Assembly: GCA_965203735.1 (NCBI GenBank)
Contig: OZ241909.1
Coordinates: 2,666,001 to 2,730,000, forward strand
Source of the DNA: Bin55 sp965203735
Lineage (GTDB): Bacteria > Pseudomonadota > Gammaproteobacteria > Pseudomonadales > Azotimanducaceae
Direction: 5' to 3'
Length of the DNA: 64,000 nt
This document shows positions 60,088 to 64,000 of the stretch, piece after piece. The position numbers and the translations under genes were made by a program. The notes under the pieces are model-generated. The model did no database searches, was not told the DNA's origin, and saw only the letters and a program-made list of their open reading frames with translations. Numbering within the stretch: position 1 is the stretch's first letter; the number at the start of each line of letters is the position of its first letter.

Positions 60088-61400
60088 ACTCAGCAACAGC
60101 ATCCACGCTCTCAGAGATCAGACAGCACTACGTCGAGCACTTTCCTTCCGACGCGTCTCAACTGCTTCAATCCTTGTCTGACGATCAATTACTGTTCGAG
60201 ACTCAAGGGTTTTCCAAGCGCACTTTTGAAGACGTAATCGATTTACTGCCTCCCGTTCAGGCTGTTTCCTTGTTTGAAAACACCTCTGAAGCCACAAGGC
60301 ACGACTTTCTAGTCCATGCACCTCCACGTCTGCTGCTGAAGGTCTTGTTGCACACGGAACCATCAACTCGAGAAGACTGGTTCGACAATCTGCACCATTC
60401 AGAGCGCACAGAAATCGAGCAGCTCTTGAGTTTCCCTCCAAACTCAGTAGCGAGTGTCATGGAGTCCTCGGTTGGAACCATTCAAATTGGCATGACGGTT
60501 GACGAGGCACTGCATCAAATAAGAATTGAGTCCATCGAAAACGATTCATTTGCCTTCGTTACTGATGACCAAAACTGTTTGGTGGGACGCGTGACCATGC
60601 AAGATCTCGCTCTGGCAAATGGCTCGACGCCACTGCGTGAGTTGGTCGCCCAATCAGAGTCGCCAATAACAGTGAGGGTCTCAGAGGACTACGATGTCGT
60701 CGCCGAACTAATCGACGACATTGAAATTGATGCCCTACCCGTCGTTGACGACCAAATGAAGTTGATGGGAGTCGTACGGCATGAGCAGCTCCGAGATGTT
60801 GTAGAAACTCACGCACAAGCCGATCTCCAAAGAATGGTTGGCGTCAGCGTCAAGGAACATGCACACTCTCGCGGATCCCTTGCGGTACGACACAGATTAC
60901 CTTGGCTCTTCATCAACTTGCTCACAGCTTTCCTTGCTGCGTCCGTAGTAGGACTGTTTGAAAACCTGATCGCTCAGTTCACTGCTTTAGCTGTCTTGTT
61001 GCCGATAGTGGCAGGTCAAAGTGGCAACGCTGGGTCTCAAGCAATGGCTGTTGCCATTCGAGGGCTCGCGCTTCGAGAAATCAGTCTTAGGGAGTGGTAC
61101 AAGCTGTCCCGCAAAGAGCTGTTCGTCGGGATTTGCAATGGGATACTCATCGCCATCGTTTGTGCAGTAGCGGTCTTCGTTTGGAGCGGTCAATCCGTTG
61201 GTCTCACCATCATCATTTCGCTCTCTATGGTGATTGCATTAGCGATCGCCGGTGTTGCTGGACTCTTGGTTCCGATGCTTCTCAGTCGTTTTGGACAGGA
61301 TCCCGCAACCGCCTCCTCCATCATTCTTACTACGATTACCGACGTGGTTGGTTTCTTCGTATTCCTGGGCATTGCGTTGTTGCTATCTGGAATGATCTGA
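60084..61400 (+). CDS. mgtE: Magnesium transporter MgtE
   Basis: 438 aa. N domain (about 20-125), CBS pair (about 130-250: VGTIQIGMTVDEALHQIRIES and VSEDYDVVAELIDDIEIDALPVVDDQMKLMGVVRHEQL) and five transmembrane helices (from about 275). Pore motifs LLPIVAGQSGNAGSQ and LTTITDVVGFFVFLG match MgtE. It imports Mg2+. It begins at ATG 60084, overlapping the soluble MgtE-N/CBS protein. No M-box-like leader was seen. A GACCG-CAGA-CGGTC hairpin (61428-61441) lies 28 bp after the stop. Confidence 0.92.
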   Translation: MNSATASTLSEIRQHYVEHFPSDASQLLQSLSDDQLLFETQGFSKRTFEDVIDLLPPVQAVSLFENTSEATRHDFLVHAPPRLLLKVLLHTEPSTREDWFDNLHHSERTEIEQLLSFPPNSVASVMESSVGTIQIGMTVDEALHQIRIESIENDSFAFVTDDQNCLVGRVTMQDLALANGSTPLRELVAQSESPITVRVSEDYDVVAELIDDIEIDALPVVDDQMKLMGVVRHEQLRDVVETHAQADLQRMVGVSVKEHAHSRGSLAVRHRLPWLFINLLTAFLAASVVGLFENLIAQFTALAVLLPIVAGQSGNAGSQAMAVAIRGLALREISLREWYKLSRKELFVGICNGILIAIVCAVAVFVWSGQSVGLTIIISLSMVIALAIAGVAGLLVPMLLSRFGQDPATASSIILTTITDVVGFFVFLGIALLLSGMI

Positions 61401-61427
61401 AGAGTCGGGCATAAGTCCAATTCTCGG

Positions 61428-61441
61428 GACCGCAGACGGTC
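61428..61441 (+). terminator. Hairpin downstream of mgtE
   Basis: Perfect five-pair stem GACCG/CGGTC with loop CAGA, 28 bp after the mgtE stop. A second shorter stem (ACTA/TAGT) follows at once. Neither has a T-run, so termination is uncertain. The rest of the 217-bp gap to the next gene holds nothing I can name. Confidence 0.35.
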
Positions 61442-61617
61442 GTACTATTTCGGGTAGTGCTATGGATCAGCTATTGGAAAACGACCATCGCAACAGAACC
61501 GTAGTTTTAAATTGGGACTTATAAGAGCGCACATGTGTGAGAAAATGCATTTTGGACAGAGTGTCACTGAAGAGACCGCAACTCTTTCATTTGATTCAGA
61601 AATCTTCTTAGAATTGC

Positions 61618-63417
61618 ATGGTTCTAGCCAAAACGAGATCCATCCCTGCCCTACACCGTTACTTGATTGGTTTTGCAATAGGAGCTGGACTATCAGTTCT
61701 TGCTTTTGTCGTGCTCTCTGTCAGTTACCGGACCGATGAAGGATTCGACACTAACGAAGCAAGTTTTTCGTTAGACCCTAACTCTGACACGGAACCGGGT
61801 AGTGTCGATACGGATGCTCCCTACGATCTCCCACAATTGCGACAATACGAGAGTGACTTCGCTCGTTCGACCGCACTATATTCACTTATCTATCACTCAA
61901 ACCGAGAGGAACTCGTCCGGCTCGTAGAACTCGCACGAGATATTTCACACGATAACCGACGCCGTGAAACTCTCTTTGTGATTGGTCAAAGGCTTGCAGA
62001 ATTAGGCCCAAAATCTGCGTTGGAATTTGCCGTGGACATCCCTCACCCACAGGGTAATAGCTTGATTACTGGCATTTTTAGAGAGTGGTCTCTTACAAAC
62101 TTGGAGGATTTGGTTGAACAGGCTAAGTTTCTAGAAGAACCCTTGCGTTACGAAGCGATGAAAACCATCCTCGAAACCAGATCGGATTTGACGGAGGGCA
62201 AACGTAGAGAGATTGCCGCGACGTTGGGACGGGAAGAGTACGCAATTAGGTCGATCGCTGAACAAACAACTGCCGAACTCATTGCGAATCCCGAAGCAGC
62301 ATGGAGAGATTTGATTGACGACGAGTTTGAAAACGCTTACCAAATCCGATCCCTCGAACGCGTCGTCTGGCACTGGGTGGAAAGTGACGGAATTGAAGTC
62401 TTGTCTCAGATAGTCGAATCACTCTCTGACAACAACAGATCCATCGAGCTTAGAAACCTGTTAGTTCAAAACGTTACTAGATTCGATGTCGAAAGAGCTT
62501 TCGAGTACGTCACTTCATCGAGTGACGAAACGGTCGGAGACCTAGTATGGGTCGTTGTCGGTGAGTGGGCAAGAGTCGATCCATGGGCAGCTCTAGAAGC
62601 AATTGAATCATCAGACCTTGGTTCTGATCGAGGTGTGCTCGCAAGCACAGTCATTTCAGAGTGGGCGATGTCAGACCCAGATGAACTTCTTGCAGAAATT
62701 GACCAATTTGACCAGAAGTATTGGAATCAAATCGCCGAACGAGTGGTTATGGAGATCGGGCGAACCAATCCCCGAAGAGCTGCAGGATTGTTGGAAGACT
62801 TGGCAATCAAGATCGGAAGTACTTCAAACATCGCAAATTCATTGGCGTATCGATGGTCTCAAATTGACCCTCGGGCCGCACTCGAATGGATCATGTCCGA
62901 AACACAGGTCAACAACCCAAAGCAACCTGCAATGATCGAGGATGCGTTAGTTGCACTCGCGCGAGAAGATCCCGAAGACGCATTTGCACTTGCGATGCAA
63001 CAACCCATACATCCAGATTTGAGGCGAGGTATGGAATCCCGAGTGATTGCAGAGGTAGCAGAGGTTGATATCGACTCTGCGCTTACGCTGCTTCCTCAAG
63101 TACGAGACGAATCGAAGAGCGATGCTGTTTTTTCCGTGGCTAGAGCGCTTGTGGCGAAACAGGATGCATCGAGTGCATTGAAATTAGCTGAGCTCCTTCC
63201 TGAGAGTGCACGAAACGATTACTTTGAGACTATTGGAAGGGTATGGGCATTTTCGAACGCGTTGCACATGTTTGAGATGTTGGATCAAATTGCAAACCAA
63301 GAATTGAGATCAATACTGGCGGACCAACTAGCTTTTGCACAGAGACATTCACCCATGTTGACCGATGAGCAGCTTGAATATGTACAGTCACAGGTAAAGC
63401 CAGAAAGTGTGGAATAG
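61618..63417 (+). CDS. Membrane-anchored helical-repeat protein, paralogue 3
   Basis: 599 aa. A transmembrane segment (about residues 13-36, YLIGFAIGAGLSVLAFVVLSV), an acidic linker, then repeats. Repeats carry SEWAMSDPDELLAEI, EWARVDPWAALEAI, RWSQIDPRAALEWI and REDPEDAFALAMQQ, a W-x(3)-DP-x-A-L rule with a period of about 34. The C-terminal third has ALTLLPQVRDESKSDAVFSVARALV, matching paralogues 1 and 2. It starts at the ATG at 61618, without a clear ribosome site. It follows mgtE after 217 bp and precedes paralogue 4 by 201 bp. No catalytic signature. Confidence 0.78.
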   Translation: MVLAKTRSIPALHRYLIGFAIGAGLSVLAFVVLSVSYRTDEGFDTNEASFSLDPNSDTEPGSVDTDAPYDLPQLRQYESDFARSTALYSLIYHSNREELVRLVELARDISHDNRRRETLFVIGQRLAELGPKSALEFAVDIPHPQGNSLITGIFREWSLTNLEDLVEQAKFLEEPLRYEAMKTILETRSDLTEGKRREIAATLGREEYAIRSIAEQTTAELIANPEAAWRDLIDDEFENAYQIRSLERVVWHWVESDGIEVLSQIVESLSDNNRSIELRNLLVQNVTRFDVERAFEYVTSSSDETVGDLVWVVVGEWARVDPWAALEAIESSDLGSDRGVLASTVISEWAMSDPDELLAEIDQFDQKYWNQIAERVVMEIGRTNPRRAAGLLEDLAIKIGSTSNIANSLAYRWSQIDPRAALEWIMSETQVNNPKQPAMIEDALVALAREDPEDAFALAMQQPIHPDLRRGMESRVIAEVAEVDIDSALTLLPQVRDESKSDAVFSVARALVAKQDASSALKLAELLPESARNDYFETIGRVWAFSNALHMFEMLDQIANQELRSILADQLAFAQRHSPMLTDEQLEYVQSQVKPESVE

Positions 63418-63618
63418 TTTGCCATCAAAGATCGAAAAGCTAGTGCGGTCTTGTAGCACTAGCTCAAGTGCACTTGATAGAAGAGTTTCGGGGATTCTAG
63501 ACTCTCGGTTAAGTCTAGGTAAAGCAACTTTCAATGTTTGTGCAGAGAGCTCTTGCCGTCTCTCATATGGAGGAATCAAGAAACACACGCCTTTAGAGAA
63601 GACACTCGAGTCGTCAAC

Positions 63619-64000
63619 ATGAAAGCTGCGACAAACAACCGATATCAAAGGGCGCTTGAGTATTTAGTTGGAGTCGCGGTGGGAGGAGCGATCGCAACCG
63701 TTTTTCTAGTGTGCTATTCCTACTTCAATCCTGCAGGCAGTGCAATCAATTCAATCAATGGAGCATCCGACGATCTTGTCTACCCTGTGAGCATGGAAGG
63801 AAATGAATTCATCGACAAGTCCTCCATGTCCCGGACTTGGAATCCGGCACTGGATGAATACGAACGTAGATTTGCCCACCAAGCTGTTTTGTTTTCCTTA
63901 CTCTCCAAATCAAGCGAAGAGGAGCTAATCGAGCTACTGCAACAATCGACTGAAATCGACCAAGTTGAGAAGCGTGAATTCATTCAAGAAGCCATTGGTC
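63619..64000 (+). CDS. Membrane-anchored helical-repeat protein, paralogue 4 (cut by window edge)
   Basis: 127 codons are visible from the ATG at 63619 and the frame is open at the edge. A transmembrane segment (about 13-35, LEYLVGVAVGGAIATVFLVCY), an Asn/Ser-rich linker, then RFAHQAVLFSLLSKSSEEELIELLQQ, which is the paralogue N-terminal repeat. The position suggests the array continues beyond the window. Confidence 0.75.
   Translation, partial: MKAATNNRYQRALEYLVGVAVGGAIATVFLVCYSYFNPAGSAINSINGASDDLVYPVSMEGNEFIDKSSMSRTWNPALDEYERRFAHQAVLFSLLSKSSEEELIELLQQSTEIDQVEKREFIQEAIG

Overview
The window is a bacterial chromosome segment of moderate GC, and its core genes are proteobacterial, most like Gammaproteobacteria. 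The evidence is gene order: ubiG-yciK next to gyrA; a trpS/scpA/scpB/rluB run; xerD-dsbC-hom-recJ-prfB-lysS; and ffh / rpsP-rimM-trmD-rplS flanked by ypjD and corB. The exact lineage cannot be read from sequence alone. An uncultured marine gammaproteobacterium is my best guess.

Region 1 (1-24.7 kb) is housekeeping: the 5' end of gyrA, an orphan ABC-2 permease fused to a dead M1-like domain, ubiquinone methylation (ubiG), chromosome condensation (scpAB), rRNA, tRNA and translation genes (rluB, trpS, lysS, and prfB with its programmed +1 frameshift), repair (ung, recJ), threonine synthesis (hom), disulfide isomerisation (dsbC), dimer resolution (xerD), the ribosomal operon rpsP-rimM-trmD-rplS with an unusually long acidic tail on S16, and ffh.

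Region 2 (24.7-34.6 kb) has leuA, a selenocysteine tRNA (selC) with a one-base-short acceptor/T arm, a rhomboid protease, a translationally coupled GCS2-type ligase and M14-type deacylase, and an oxidoreductase-SelD fusion. The cell therefore makes selenophosphate and probably decodes UGA as Sec, although selA and selB are not here. A secreted redoxin / haem c / copper monooxygenase-like / EF-hand protein follows.

Region 3 (34.7-39.3 kb) is an operon-like series of exported proteins: a small lipoprotein, two related secreted proteins with a WEGDTLVV motif, a DUF6152-type protein, a haem lipoprotein and two DUF6644-type membrane proteins. With the divergent redoxin/copper protein it looks like an uncharacterised envelope redox system, and it is the best candidate for an undescribed system here.

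Region 4 (39.3-48.1 kb) is mixed: an SDR and ferredoxin, coaE, a PHP phosphoesterase, two HEPT/MNT toxin-antitoxin pairs around a methyltransferase, and an orphan oxidase subunit III with the copper ATPase CopA.

Region 5 (48.1-64 kb) is accessory. Two copies of a small PspB-like membrane protein, each behind the same 14-bp promoter-like element, precede two different 2-oxoglutarate dioxygenases (PhyH and TauD types). Four paralogous membrane-anchored helical-repeat proteins lie around them. The remainder is a Baeyer-Villiger-type monooxygenase, a GH32 enzyme lacking the usual acid/base Glu, a VOC protein, a MscS-like channel and a tandem MgtE pair. I saw no CRISPR arrays, insertion sequences, phage genes or rRNA genes.
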